A stretch of DNA of 64,000 nt from Dryococelus australis (taxonomy: Eukaryota; Arthropoda; Insecta; Phasmatodea; Phasmatidae), in the NCBI GenBank assembly GCA_029891345.1, contig CM056999.1:32050418-32114417 (forward strand). Direction: 5' to 3'. The notes under the pieces are model-generated. The model did not search any database, was not told the origin of the DNA, and saw nothing but the letters and a program-made list of their open reading frames with translations. Made by a program: the position numbers and the translations under genes. Positions 34,696 to 47,800 of the stretch are shown here, one piece after another; within the stretch, counting starts at the first letter, position 1; every line of letters begins with the position of its first letter.

Positions 34696-37600
34696 AACTG
34701 TTGTTAGCATCCGCTCACACCCAACGTTGCCCATATAGCGTCAAATACAAGCAGCCTCGTGCCTTTAATAGTCTCTCTGCATTTCGCGAGCGAAGTGTAT
34801 AAACATAAATTTCTGATATTCTGTATGTACCAGTATATGTAGACGTATACTTCGTTTTATCGACATATTTCGCCTTAGCCAATATAGAGCCACCTGCCAC
34901 ACAAGTTCAAGAGTTCGTTTCTCTTTGCAAATTCTAAACATGCCGCAGTGATCAATTTTAACGATTTTCTTTTTATAGTTTCGTTTTTCCTGTGGTCTGA
35001 TTCTTAATTGCTGCAATCATGGAGATAATGTATCCCCTTTCAAATCATAAATTTTTTTTTACCAATGCAGACGAAGTTGTTTTGTTAACATGTAAAGCAC
35101 TGACCTGCTGGGATGCTGATCATGTAAAGTTTATATTTTCCGAGCTTCCCTATGGATTTCAGTACATTCCTATTTCACTTTTTAAATGGCAGTTTTGCAA
35201 ATACAGCTATGTAGAGGAGAGTAATAAGATTTGAGAAGTTGACAGATAGCTGGCACGAACTAAGTATAAATACATATACAGATAAATTTTCCTTTTCACA
35301 TATCAGCATGTAACTAGACCTCTGTCAGTATTTCTAATTATAAACGGATGACATTATAATTACCATTTCCGTCACATTTGAAAAAATATATAGAATCAAC
35401 ATTCTCATTTCATAATATTATGTTATCGTCGGGAATATTGTATTTGTAAGCATATTTTCTCAGCTCTCCTTTGCGCACTAAATAATAGTGATAATAAAAT
35501 GCTAATCTTTTCTCCAACTGATAAACAGCTTCTCATTTCCGCGTAATACAAAAAGTTTTCGATATTTCACAGTTGTTCAGCTGCAGGTCTTGTTTACCGC
35601 CTCGACTGGCACTGAGTGCACTGGTGCGTACTGAATGGCTCCCGAAGGAGCTTACTTAAGATTGCCTGAAGCTGAACGCTTCAGCGGATTTGCATGTCTT
35701 AATTGAGCTGTCGCCGAGAAGTTTGTGTGTTTATCCTCGCTGCTGGGCCGTATTTATCGGCAGCTAGATTGTTTGAAAGCCTGCCTCTTTAAAGCCGGGC
35801 GTCTCTTCTCCGCCTTGGCGAGCGCTCCAGCTTGCAGCGAAGCAACTGCTAACATGTCTGTAGCTTGTTCACGGTGTAATGAGCACTTGAAAGCGCTTCC
35901 TTACCCATGTTTATGCTTCTTGTATATACTACTTCCGCCATACTGCAATGGATGTAAGGACCATCTCCTTTGCGCATGTTCTTTTTGAAATATTATCAGC
36001 TTAAATATGCTACTACCACGTCATTTCTTTGCGAAATAAAAATATATATGTACCAGCTATCTTAAGTTTCACTCTTTCACTTACATTAAAGCAACAGAAA
36101 TAATTCGCGTGATTCTTGGAGTAAGCGAATTAGTGTTGTCAAATAAAACGTAGTTGTTGGTGGTAGGGTACTTTTCTGACAACAAAGAACCAGAAGTAGG
36201 TATCTTTTCATTTCAATAGCCGCGGATTTCGCAGTTGCACGATTCGTTCTATATTTTGAAATATCCGCTTCATTTATGCTAGCTCTGGTACGTGCACTCT
36301 GAATTCGTGATTATGTTTATGCCGGGGTAACATTTTCAGCTTCAAGTGAATGTATTTTGTGTAAAACAAAATTCTCAAACAAGTACCTGTATACTAAAGT
36401 GTCTGAACAGGAAATAAGCTTAAAACATGTGGTCAAAGTGTCTGCAATGCGTCAATTACTGATATTTTTAAGCTTGTGATTGAAATGAATGATACCCATC
36501 TACGTTTCACTTAATTACATTCAGCGTTTTAAGTAACTCTTTAAAACAGTATTGCATTACTTTCTTGTATTTGGTTAGGTTGGTCACCAGCCTCCCAGCT
36601 CCAGGTCGCCGGTTCTGTTCCAGGCCCCGGGAGACGATGATCTTTGGGACTGAGACTGTAGTGTACTAGGGGTGCTCCCAGACTTCCTGAGGGCGGATCA
36701 ATGCAGACAACGTTACGTCAACGAATGTGGGCGAGTAACAAACGAATTCCTGAAAGTTATTTACAATCACAAACACGCAATAATATTTAGTAGAGTTGTT
36801 TGTATTGCAAAAGAATTTTGATGGCTTTTTGTCAATCTTCGTACTTATAACATACAATTAAAATGCTTTCTACAAACCCTTTAACTGCGCGTTATTAATA
36901 TTTCCAAGAACAGGTTTGCTATATAAGAATAACCTGGCATTTAGTAATAATTTGTTGCAAAAACCAAAGGCCAAAAATTGATGTGAATAATTCGCCAACC
37001 TTTAAGTTAAAATATGTGCACCACGTGCATTTTCATATAATTATTCTTGTGGTTTGCGTAACCCTGTCTTTCAGTGTACACTTTTAATGTCTAAACTGAA
37101 AACTCCTGTTCGCAGTCCTTGATCAGTTTCAAGTATACTTCCTTTATTTCTTATACTTAAATGTACTGAGGTATTAAAAAAATACTGTTGTGCTAATATG
37201 CTATTCCCCTTTTCCAATACTGCCATCTACGGAGATTTAACAAGCTCGCAAATTAATCCATTTTATTTTTAAACTGAGCTTACGCTCTGTTTAGAGGTAA
37301 CAATTACAAACAGTTTAATTGTTTCACATAGATCATCACAAAGTTGTAGACAACATTAGTATAATTTATGCCGTGGCTTCGAACATGCTGTGGGCAATTA
37401 TAACTACTAATAATCTACAGTGCGTTTTCTAGTCTAAATAACTAAAAAGTTAGGCATTTTGTGGCGATTCTGCTTGTATGTGTTTGTGTTTACGTAATAA
37501 CTTTGGCATACTCTTAATAGCGAATAGGGTCACTCCTGTCTTGTAGTTTTCATCAATTACAAATGCTTGTTTTCATCAATCGCAAATGCTTGTTTTCAGC

Positions 37601-38410
37601 AATTACAAATGCTTATTTTCAAAATTGCATTTCAAATTATTTGGGTGTTCCTAGGGACAGCATGGATGATTTTAACGAAAACATTCTATGCTTGCAATGC
37701 GTATAATATTTACTAATTAATAATGGGTTTTACCCGCGATTTCGGGAAGTAATTCAATAAAAGAAAAAATTAATCTTATCAGTAAATATTTCGACGTTTA
37801 TCCCCAAATTCAGGAGATAAGTATTATTACTATTATCACTTTATATTTAGGGGATTTTGGCAGAACAGCTTTCTGTTTTGGGAATGGCCTCCTGATCAAC
37901 ATTTCAGTGTGAAGTACTATAGCTACAGAGTCATTAGCGCGATGTAAACCAAACTTGGCAAGACAGTACTAGTGACTGAGTTCAGTTAATTAAAACGTTT
38001 TTCTAAAGATTTTTTACAATAACCACGTGAACAAATAACATGTTTCACATCTGGTCACCTATTTAAAACATTTTCACCGAATCAAATCCTAAGCGCCACT
38101 GTAAAACAATTCTATTTTTAAAATGATAATTCTTCAAACACTTACGACAAGCGTAAATGGCGAAGTCGCAATTGTATAATTATTATTTTATAAAGTAGTA
38201 GTATTTTGGTTAATGTTATTTGTTTAGAGTCATTCCTCAGAGAAGTCCCTGTTATTCACTTATAAATAAATTACTGCCAGCGGCGGAAGGATTACAGGTA
38301 GTGTAGGCGGGTCTTGGAGGGTCCACCACTCTGGTTGGCTCCTAGAGGACACCCGTCGGGTATCCTCGGGGCAACTCGAGCGGCAAGGAGGTAGCTGTGG
38401 TCGCCAGGAT
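34696..38410. other. unassigned AT-rich DNA
   Basis: No recognised gene on either strand. 35,725-35,988 is an 87-codon cysteine-rich plus-strand frame without family resemblance. 36,575-36,640 has a weak tRNA-like B box (GGTTCTGTTCC) and might be an old SINE. Confidence 0.4.
37547..37615. repeat. 23-bp tandem triplication
   Basis: Three copies of a 23-bp unit reading TTTTCATCAATTACAAATGC plus TTG, with one to three differences each. Confidence 0.9.
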
Positions 38411-38731
38411 GAGAGAGAGAGACAGAGAGAGACAGAGAGAGACAGAGAGAGACAGAGAGAGAGAGACAGAGAGAGAGAGACAGAGAGAGAGACAGAGAGA
38501 GAGGCAGAGAGAGGCAGAGAGAGGCAGAGAGAGGCAGAGAGAGACAGAGAGAGACAGAGAGAGAGGCAGAGAGAGGCAGAGAGAGACAGAGAGAGGCAGA
38601 GAGAGACAGAGAGAGAGAGACAGAGAGAGAGAGAGACAGAGAGAGAGAGACAGAGAGAGAGAGACAGAGAGAGAGACAGAGAGAGAGGCAGAGAGAGACA
38701 GAGAGAGACAGAGAGAGAGGCAGAGAGAGGC

Positions 38732-38772
<41 letters not shown>

Positions 38773-38812
38773 GAGACAGAGAGAGAGAGACAGAGAGAGA
38801 CAGAGAGAGACA
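38411..38812. repeat. GAGACA/GAGGCA purine array
   Basis: About 400 bases made only of GA dinucleotides punctuated by CA at 6-14-base intervals (GAGAGACA, GAGAGGCA). It opens long false frames on both strands (Arg-Glu-Thr on plus; Leu-Ser-Val on minus, three frames at once). Polypurine tracts like this can form triplex structures. Confidence 0.97.
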
Positions 38813-40156
38813 GGTGATGCGCCACCCTCTGTCACTCGCCCCATACATCGGTGATCACGCAGATTTCAACAACATAAATTCGCTAGACTGAAGATAGCAA
38901 ACGCAAGGAGTGGATCTAGTTTGCGCTTGTTGGTGTTTTGTGATAACTTCATAAAAAATAGGCCAAGCCAATCCTAAAGGTAATCATGCAGCAACTATCC
39001 AGTCAGTCTAACAAAAGAAAATATATTATTTTCACTATTAAGGGTAAAAGGGTAAAAAAATACACCTTATTATGAAATAATACTAATAGTAATAATTTTA
39101 ATAGCTTTTGGTTTCAATAAATGTGTACATGTAGATGTTCAATTCCTTTCTTTTTTTTATGTATTGTTATGGATATTGAATATCATAATAAGTGCACCTT
39201 GCTTACTGATTTTTTAATGTATATATTACATAACCACAAATAAAACATAACATTTCAATACTAGTAAATGATACATAATTTTGGTATTTTCACATCGCAA
39301 ACAAAGAAAATGGATATTACGTCATCTACTGTTACGTGGCTGAGAAAAAAAATTGGTGTCTAGACAAACCCGAAAATTTCCTGTTTATTTGTCTTCATAT
39401 CATTTCATACTTAAAGCGGATTTTATAAAAGGGTCGAAATGTTTCCTGAAATTTTACGTGAGGACATGAGCCATCTCTACTTTCCTCGGTAAGAAATAGG
39501 CACACAGCTACACGAGACTGAAAAACCTAGTCTGGAGTCGTACTCAGCTATGGATCATGGCTGGAAATTTTGGTGGCTCGTTCAGGAAATTGGACCACAC
39601 TAGAGCATAAATTTAAGCACTTATAAAGTGTGAAGTCAAAGAAAAACACGTTAAAATATCGCCGAGTAAATAAAAAACACATTAAAATTACCGATGGCAG
39701 TATTAAATGTTTCGTCACAACATATCAAGGAAGATTTGAGCAGCTATTGAAGAATTACTCACGACATGTTTTTTTGCCTTGAGAAAAAAGGGAAAAAGGT
39801 CGTGTCATCACCTCTGAGCAACACACCAATTATCGACCTATAGAGTAGTGCTTTGCCAGAATAATTGATATTTGTGGGCAGAGATACACTCAGATAGTCA
39901 GGTGATAAAACAGCTTTACCATTTGAAATTTTGGGGTTAGTAGCGTTTAAGATAGCAAATTTAGCGGCATCTAATAACTGCGTTAATAATAATATCAATA
40001 AACATTAACGTTAATCATATAAAAGGTAACATGATTTCCAAGAATGCTGCCATCTAAGGTCGTTAAATTGAACCCAAACATACAATTTAATAAACACACA
40101 TTATATATATATTAGTAATAAACAGAACATACCTGTTAACCACATTAATTTATCAT
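38813..40156. other. unassigned AT-rich DNA
   Basis: Nothing recognised on either strand up to the transposon boundary. Confidence 0.45.
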
Positions 40157-40194
40157 ATATGATGGGCTGAGAAGCAAAGTGATACAAGTGACAT
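40156..40194 (+). repeat. transposon left terminal inverted repeat
   Basis: 39 bp beginning TATATGATGGGCTGAGAAGC and ending ACAAGTGACAT. The core GATACAAGTG recurs at 40,409 and inverted at about 40,371, making a likely subterminal protein-binding site. Confidence 0.88.
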
Positions 40195-43100
40195 GTCAGC
40201 AATTGTGAGGAAAATGCACTTAAAGTTGTATCTGTAATAGAAAAATCCCAAACTTGGCTAACTAAGACATGACTAGTGCTTATTGTTGTTGTTATTATTC
40301 TTTTGCCCCAGAGATTGTTAATTTGACCTACTATGGAAGATATACATAATTTATAAGGTCTTAAAATCACTTGTATCACTTTGAAATAAAAATAATTTCG
40401 ATGCACAGTGATACAAGTGCAGATATAACATTTTAATAAAATATTTGGCCATAGTACACTATTTATGATACAAACTTTACACTGCCTTTGTGGTGAAATG
40501 ACATTTTCTTTTGAAATTTACTCATTATCACTGTCCATAATATCACTTGCTTCATCAGAAAGAACAACTTCATCTGCTGATTCAGTTTCTCCACCGTTTC
40601 CATCTGCTTCTTCTTCTGCTGTGATTTCATGAATGTGTTCTCTAGTAAGGGTATCATCAACATGTGTCTCATTTTCTCTTCTGCCACTCTTTTCCCCATG
40701 TCCTCTTAGGGTTCGCATTTCTGAAGGTACTGGTTCATAAACTAGATGATCGAAGAAAGCATGATGTATGATGGTGGGATATACATTTTCAGTTCTTGCG
40801 AATTTTTCCACTTGGCTTGCTTGATTCTTAATTGGTTCGTCATACAATCGTTGCAGTGTAATGTGCGCACGTCTTCCATGAGAAGGTTTAGAGAAATATG
40901 TACAGTAGAATGCCAATTATTCATTTAACGTCATTTTGTAAAACATAACAAACTGGTGTTGTTTTTCCACATGGATCCACCTTATTTTTCGCCACTCGAA
41001 TTTTTCCCCCTCTGTATTAGTTTTAACATTTGCTTTGGTACACTTACCCACATTTGATACGGACACAAAATCATTGCGACACATTCTAGTTACCTGAAAC
41101 GTTTTACTGGCTCTCCTAACGACATCCGCCCAGTGATCAGGAACATACACATGCATCTCGTTACGTTTACGATTTTCTATCAATCCAAATTCCTGATCGC
41201 ATTCAATGAATGTGTGTCCAGGCTCCAGGAATTTGTAATGCAACGTTTCAATGTTGGTCCCCTCAACAATATACATCCAAAACTTTACTATGTTAACATT
41301 CAAATTTTGTCCAGCACAACAATCAGTGTATGCGAGGGCATGTTTAATTTCGTCATCTAAGCTGTTGATTTACTTGACTAAGCAAGAGCCTACTTCCTGT
41401 GAGCCTCTTTTGGCAGTAATTTCGTCCCACACATGAACATATGAGCCTTACGAGTCACAAGATTGTGTATTCCGCAGTTATATGTCCATAGCTGGCGAAG
41501 ATATTATACTTTGTTAGTTGAAAGACGAGATATTGGTAACGTTTGTTTTTTGCAAATCAAACACTATCACAACGGAGTCCGTTCGAGTCGATGCTCTTTC
41601 TGTATCTGCTTTCTTCTGCTGATTGGCACGCTCTGGTTTACGGAGGTGTAACATTTTTTCCCCTTTCTATTTCCTTCTTTTCTTCACTTTCAGGATCACA
41701 ACTGCGTAACAAATTGTTCAATTTGTCACATTTTCTGCAAGTGCCACAACTCGGGCGGTCAAAACCCAGATTAAGTTGAGTGTTGAAAATATGGCGGTAT
41801 CCCCATTCATTCACAGGTGTTTCATTCTGTTCCTCACACACAGTCCTATAAAGGTTGTAGATTATTGAAATATTAAGGTTTTCTGGAAGGAACTTCTTCT
41901 GGGGACAGTGAATCCTACTGTAATGAGAAACATACTTTGGAATAGACTCGGTGTGCTTCTTGACAAACTGTATCTGATGTTCAGGTATTTTATTTTTAGG
42001 TATTAATCGGCCGCAATTATCTCTTGGCGATATACCACTCTCGGATTTCTTAGTTGCAACTCTACTAAATCGAACATTTGAAATATCTAGAGTTTTCAGC
42101 AAGAACACTTTACAAATCCGATTACCTTTTATTGTTATTACAGTACTGTGTTTCTTTGATTTCTTAGAAACAATTTTTTGTCTTTTTGGTTGTTTCAGTT
42201 TAATGCAGCTATCTACAAAAACAGTTTGCAAATCCCAGCTAATAAGGGTCCAATATTCAGTGAAAAGGGTTTGTCTTTCTTGTTCTGAGATAGTTTCATT
42301 GCATTTATACCGGCAGTTGTGGTTAAATTGTCGCAACTGTCTCGCTGGCTTTACTATCCCTCTATTTCCAATGTAAGATTTACCAGAATTTCGAAGTCCT
42401 TTTGCTACTTCCCGTTTCCTCTTGGCTACTTCCTGCACACGTTTCCGAACCCTGGAATGTGTTGTGAATGTCTCTGGATCTAGAACGTTTTTCTCATGTG
42501 TTGAGGCTGAATCAGTGTTTGGCAGTGGTCTTGCAAAAGAACTTCCACTGCCATCGGATTTTTGGTTTGATGGCATGTAGTTTCCATCATTGTCTGTATC
42601 ATCAAATAGTGAACTCGAGTCTCCTGCAAAATAACCACAATGTAGGCCTAGTTTAGAACATACACTCTGGCTCACATAAAGTTATACTGAAACCTGTGAC
42701 AGTTCTTGAGATTCATTAAATTGCTGTTAAGATAGTAATATTTTAAGTGATCATGGGAAGAAACATTAATTTGGCCATAATTTTTCTTATTGAATGACAA
42801 TATGTTTTGATGCTCTCACTACAAACAATGTAAGCTAATAGCCATTCAATGGTTCCGAACTGTCACAATAGTAAGTTAACGTATGTTCTTGCCACATAAA
42901 AATATTAACACCATAGGGATACGGTTAGGGAAAGCATAAACAATTGGGTATAAAAGCGAATGTACGATACTATGGTTTAATATCAAATTTAAAATTTTCA
43001 AACTCCTAACCAGCAAAAACAATAAATAAATTCGTAAATTTTCCGAACAATCAGTAGTTTTGATTGCTACATTAAATGACTTAGGCTAGGAAAAATGAGT

Positions 43101-43945
43101 TATTTTGATGTTTCTGATTTAATTTTGGGAGTATGAACCCGTTTGCATAATAGGCTTTTACCTTAACTAGAAATTTGCAAAAGTTTAATTTAAACTCTTT
43201 AATATTGTATAGTAAAACATACCAATGATTGCCCCAATCAATATTCGAACCCAAGACCCTCCACTGCACATTTTAACAATGTAGACAACATATCCATATG
43301 TTTAGGCAGAAAAACTATCTACATCGAAACCCATATGTACAAATTCAGCTATTGTAGGCTTAAACATGTTCAGATAGGTTAATGATTATAAAATTGTTAC
43401 GTATATAATTGACTTTTTAAATCCTGAGTTCATTATTTAATAATAAAACTTTCTTCATTTGGCCTTTGCAATATCTGTTAACCACAGACCACAGCAAACT
43501 GTTATTCTTCTTTTTGTAGTTTATACGCACATATTTTAAAGGTTTCGTTTAAATATTATTTCCTTACATGCTAAAGCACTATTGTAATATAAATTCATGT
43601 TCCAATTAATACATACCTTCATCCATTATCACCAAAATACACTCAAAACACCATCACAATAGACAAAAAAGCACGTTCGCACTTTTATTGATTTACGACT
43701 GAATGGTCGTTGGTTTTTTCCATAGAGGAAAAAAGAAGTAAGCTCAGTTGTATTACTTTGCCACTGAACAATAGCGCGTAAAACATTGTAATATAACAGT
43801 TACACCCATAGAGCGCAGCACTGGATAGAGTTATACTTATATTACTTTTATCCTAAATAGAAATGATATAGTACTATACGTGTGTATGCTTATCTCATTT
43901 TTGCCAAAAAAATGTCACTTGTATCATTTTACTTCTCAACCCCTC
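40161..43945 (-). mobile_element. autonomous-type DNA transposon (Sola-like?), inactivated
   Basis: Terminal inverted repeats match at 35 of 39 positions (40,156-40,194 and 43,912-43,950), both reading GAGAAG-AAA-TGATACAAGTG inward. If the ends are placed at GATGGG/GAGGGG, each side is flanked by ATAT, a 4-bp target duplication. The inverted match continues a few bases further, so the exact border is uncertain. The interior carries one spliced transposase gene on the minus strand. The 4-bp duplication and the transposase type recall Sola elements, but I assign the superfamily only tentatively. Confidence 0.8.
40518..43626 (-). pseudogene. transposon transposase, spliced, with frameshifts
   Basis: Exon 1 is only 10 bases (43,626-43,617, coding MDE plus one base) followed by a GTATGT donor. 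Exon 2 begins at 42,623 after a TTTTGCAG acceptor and continues in frame as GDSSSLFDDTDNDG. Downstream features: a basic region with a KHSTVITIKGNRICK block, CRYKC and CGTCRKCDKL cysteine clusters, SHYSR in a PKYVSHYSRIHCP segment, then the presumed RNase-H-fold core: VIVFDLQKT (about 41,570), YTDCCAGQN (about 41,310) and EPGHTFIECDQEFGLIE (about 41,200). A frameshift near 41,640, another near 41,430, and stops at 41,490 and 40,915 break it. An acidic tail ends at 40,518. The intron is about 1 kb. This family is common in insect, Hydra and mollusc genomes. Confidence 0.82.
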
Positions 43946-43950
43946 ATATA
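43912..43950 (-). repeat. transposon right terminal inverted repeat
   Basis: 39 bp, inverted relative to the left end with four mismatches. Reads TATATGAGGGGTTGAGAAGT on the minus strand. Confidence 0.88.
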
Positions 43951-44535
43951 ACTTATTATAATTCAAAATTTAGTAACATTTATTTCACAAAAAGGAAAAG
44001 ATAGCCAATAGTTAATTAACTGCAAAAATAATTATGGACAACACCAAACTTTGCCAACAAAACATTTCCCCGATAGGCAAACACAAAAATACAAATGAAA
44101 CAAACACAAGCAAAACTCTTACGGTGCCACAAAAATGGCACAGAGAAGATAGACGGGAGTTGGGGTGCAGGCCTACTATAGGCCTGTAAATATTGTTTTG
44201 TTAACTTTGGGACGTGAGTGCCGAATAGTCGCGGGAGGCCAGAGAAACTTTTTACATGCTGAAGGTCCAATGTGGGGAGATTGCGTGAAGCAATAAAACG
44301 CTCGGAAATAAATTAGGACACTTTCGCGATAATTCCTTGTGGGAACTTAAAAAAATATTGTGGTAATTTTTAACTATGGTAGTATCCTCGTTAGATTCCT
44401 CATAACTTTCCCTGAGCTAGCTGGCGCTGTGTAATTTATAGTGATTTATTGCAATGCAACATTGAGTTGTGATGTTCAGCGAGGTACACACGTATTTAAA
44501 AATGGTAACCTTAATATACTGTCAATATTATTTTC
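43951..44535. other. unassigned spacer between two transposons
   Basis: No recognised feature between the 40-44-kb transposon and the Polinton target duplication. Confidence 0.5.
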
Positions 44536-44541
44536 CGTATC
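44536..44541. repeat. Polinton target-site duplication, left
   Basis: CGTATC, identical to 56,792-56,797. It fixes the left border at 44,542. Confidence 0.9.
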
Positions 44542-44860
44542 GGTAGTATAAAAATGCCGATTCGAGCGCAACCCCCAGTTACCAGATAAACAACGGTAAA
44601 TTAAATGTTCGAGCCATCATAAAACCATCAGAAAAAATTACTCTTAATTTTCTGATCCAAAACATCAAATGACGATTCGAGGCAACCGCAAAAAAAGTGA
44701 CTCTAAAAGTTGCGTTTGGGAGCAGTTGCAAAAAAGTGGCTCAAAGAGTTGCGTTTGAGTTCTTCTGCAAAAATACGCATAAAAAGTTGCGTTTGGGAGC
44801 AGTTGCAAAAAAAAAGTGGCTCAAAAAATTTGAATATGTAAAAAATAAAACATTGTATAT
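44542..44860 (+). repeat. Polinton left terminal inverted repeat with internal tandem units
   Basis: The outer part (CGATTCGAGCGCAACCCCCA, then CAACGGTAA) matches the right end inverted. The inner part is four tandem ~38-42-bp units of the form AGTTGCGTTTGGGAGCAGTT followed by GCAAAAAAGTGGCTCAAA. The inner limit is where TAAAAAATAAAA-CATTGTAT stops matching. It is about 100 bp shorter than the right repeat because it has two fewer tandem units. Confidence 0.9.
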
Positions 44861-44865
44861 AATAA

Positions 44866-47800
44866 ATGGGTGCAAATAAAAATCAACTGATGTCTAATAT
44901 GCTGACGACCATGGCAGTGAAAAAGGCTAACGAAACTGGGAATGTTTGGAAAGAATATAAATTTATGAAAGATGTTTTTGCGGAAAGAAAGAAGAAGAAA
45001 TCTCAAGTGAAGTATGTCAAGTGTGAAACTTGTAATCACTTTTACAAACCATCTCTCATAAGAAGTCATTTTAAAAGTAAATTGCACAAAGGTCTTACAC
45101 CAATACATAATAGATCACATGAACCAACAAATGCATGGGAAATTTATAAAATATCACAACATTTAATATCAAAACAGAAGTTCCCATGAGAGAAACAAGT
45201 GAAATGTGAAACGTGTAGTCACTATTACAAACCATCTCTCATAAGAAGTCACTTGAGAAGTAAAATTCATCAGTACACATCCAGATTCAGTGTAGAAGAA
45301 ATCGAAACAGCATTTCAAAGTAGGATCAAGACTTATGCCGTAAATAATATGAATGCATACAAAGACCCTAATCATTTCATAAACTATGTAAAAGAAACTG
45401 TCACGTGACTAATTAGTAAACATTTAAAATCTCTCAAAGTGAACATGAAATTCTTCACTGAGTACAAAATATGAATTGGTGAGAATATTGAATATGTAGA
45501 GAGCTCCTTTAAAACAAAGAACAAAATTATACTGAAATCGACTAACCTGGAAGAATATTATATCAACAACATATCGAAAATCATAGCTGAGATGGGGGCT
45601 TTCGAAGCAAAGGGATATCAGTGGGTACTCAACAGAATATTTAAACTAGAAAAGCGAATAAATAAATATATACCATTCAAGGGCAGTTCTTATGTTGATC
45701 TCCCAGAAAAAGTCAAAGCTAAGCAGACGGTAATTAAGGTTAAGAACAATTATCGAAAATGTTTTTTGTGGTTAGTTCAATCTGCATTGCATCAAGTACA
45801 AAGAGACCCTCAAAGAGTGAATAAATACATAGCTTACGAACATGAGTTTGATGATGTACTTAAGGGTTTGGAATTTCCAATGAAATTGGATAACATGCCA
45901 ACCTTTGAGAAAAGAAGTGGAATTTCTATTAATGTATATGCATATGAAGAAGAAGATGGTGGTAAGAAATATATAATCTGGCCATTAAAAACAACAAAAA
46001 CTAATACGGATAAGCACATAAACCTACTCTATATAAAATACGAAAAGAACGACCACTACTACTGGATGAAAAAGTCTTTAGAGACTTATCGCATCACAAG
46101 TAACAAATAATGGTCACAAAATATTTATATGCGATAGATGTTTGCAATATTTGTACTCTATAAATAAGCTAAAAGAGCACGAACAAGAATGCCGAGATCA
46201 CGATGATGTTAGAGTTGAACTACCATCTAAAGGAAAAAATGACATATTACGATTTAAAAACAAAAATCATTCTTTGAGAGTTCCGTTTGTGATATATGCT
46301 AATTTTGAATGTTTGTTGACTAAAATCGAAACTTGCCAACCAAACCCCGACGAATGTTACATGAAACCATACCAAAAACACGAGCCTAATAGCTCCTGTT
46401 ACTATGTAAGATACGAACATGGATACTATAAACCACCAGTAACTTATGAAGGATCTGATGCATCTAGTGTATTCGATAAAATGCTAATGGAAGGAGCAAA
46501 GTCTATTGGTGATATATATACAAATGAAAAACTAATGCTTCCACTAACTCAGAAAGAACAAATTGTTTATGATACAGCTACCCACTGTCATATATGTGAA
46601 AAGTCTTTGAATGGTGATTCTGTGAGAGATCATGATCATCTTACAGGGGAAATTTAGGGGAGCTGTGCATAGAGATTGTAACTTATCGTATAGAAATCCA
46701 TGTTTTATCCCAGTGTTTATACACAATCTATCTGGTTATGACACACATTTATTCATAAGAGATCTTGACATCGACGGAAATAAAATTGATCTAATTCCCA
46801 AGAACGAAGAAAAATATATTTCTTTTAAGAAACATTTATGTGAAAGTGCAAATCTTATATTTATTGACTCATTTAAATTTATGGCTAGTAGTATCGATAA
46901 ATTCTCTAGCAACCTTTCCAGAAGCCAATTCCGAGAAACATTTAAGCATTTTTCCAGTGAACTTCTTAACTTTGTTACAAGAAAATGTGTTAATCCATAT
47001 GACTACATGGATATTGCTGAAAAATTTTGTGAGACATCACTTCCATCCAAAGATGCATTTTACAACAAACTCAATAAATGTGACATTACAGATGAAGATT
47101 ACGAATTTGCGAGAAAGGTGTGGGAAAAATTCAACATAAAATCTCTAAGAGAGTACACAGAACTCTATAACAAATCTGATGTATTGATATGGTCCGATAT
47201 AATAGAAAATTTTAGACATGTATGTTTCAAAACATATAAGCTAGATCCAGCATGGTATTTCACAGCCCCAGGGTTAGCGTGGGATACTATGCTCAAACAT
47301 ACTAAAATAGAACTAGAATTATTAACAGATTACGACATGATTTTGATGATAGAAAAAGGTGTTCATGGTGGAATTTCACAATGTTGTAAGCGATATGCTA
47401 AAGCAACTAATAAATATATGAATGCTTATGATAGTACAAAGGAAATCTTTTACCTTAGATATCTAAACGCCAATAATTTATATGAATGGGCTATGAGCCA
47501 GTATTTACCCTATGATGAGTTTAAGTGGAGAAATACAAATATAGATGTAACAAAAATAGAAGATCATTCTAGCAAAGGTTATATATTGGAAGTTGATTTG
47601 GAATATCCACATGAACTACACGATCTCCACAAAGATCTGCCATTGGCAACAGAGAATAAAATACCACAAGGTTCAAAAAATCCCAAACTCTTGACTAATC
47701 TGGATGGTAAAGAAAAATATGTATTACACTATGTAAATCTTAAACAATATCTATCTCTCGGAATGAAGTTGAAATGATCCATAGAGTTCTGGAGTTTGAT

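Noticed and set aside
36575-36690. Possible further tRNA-derived SINE
   Set aside because: Only a weak B-box-like string; no A box at the right distance and no second copy.
38260-38891. Long Leu-Ser-rich and Arg-Glu-rich frames (164-194 codons)
   Set aside because: They are translations of the GAGACA array, open in several frames on both strands.
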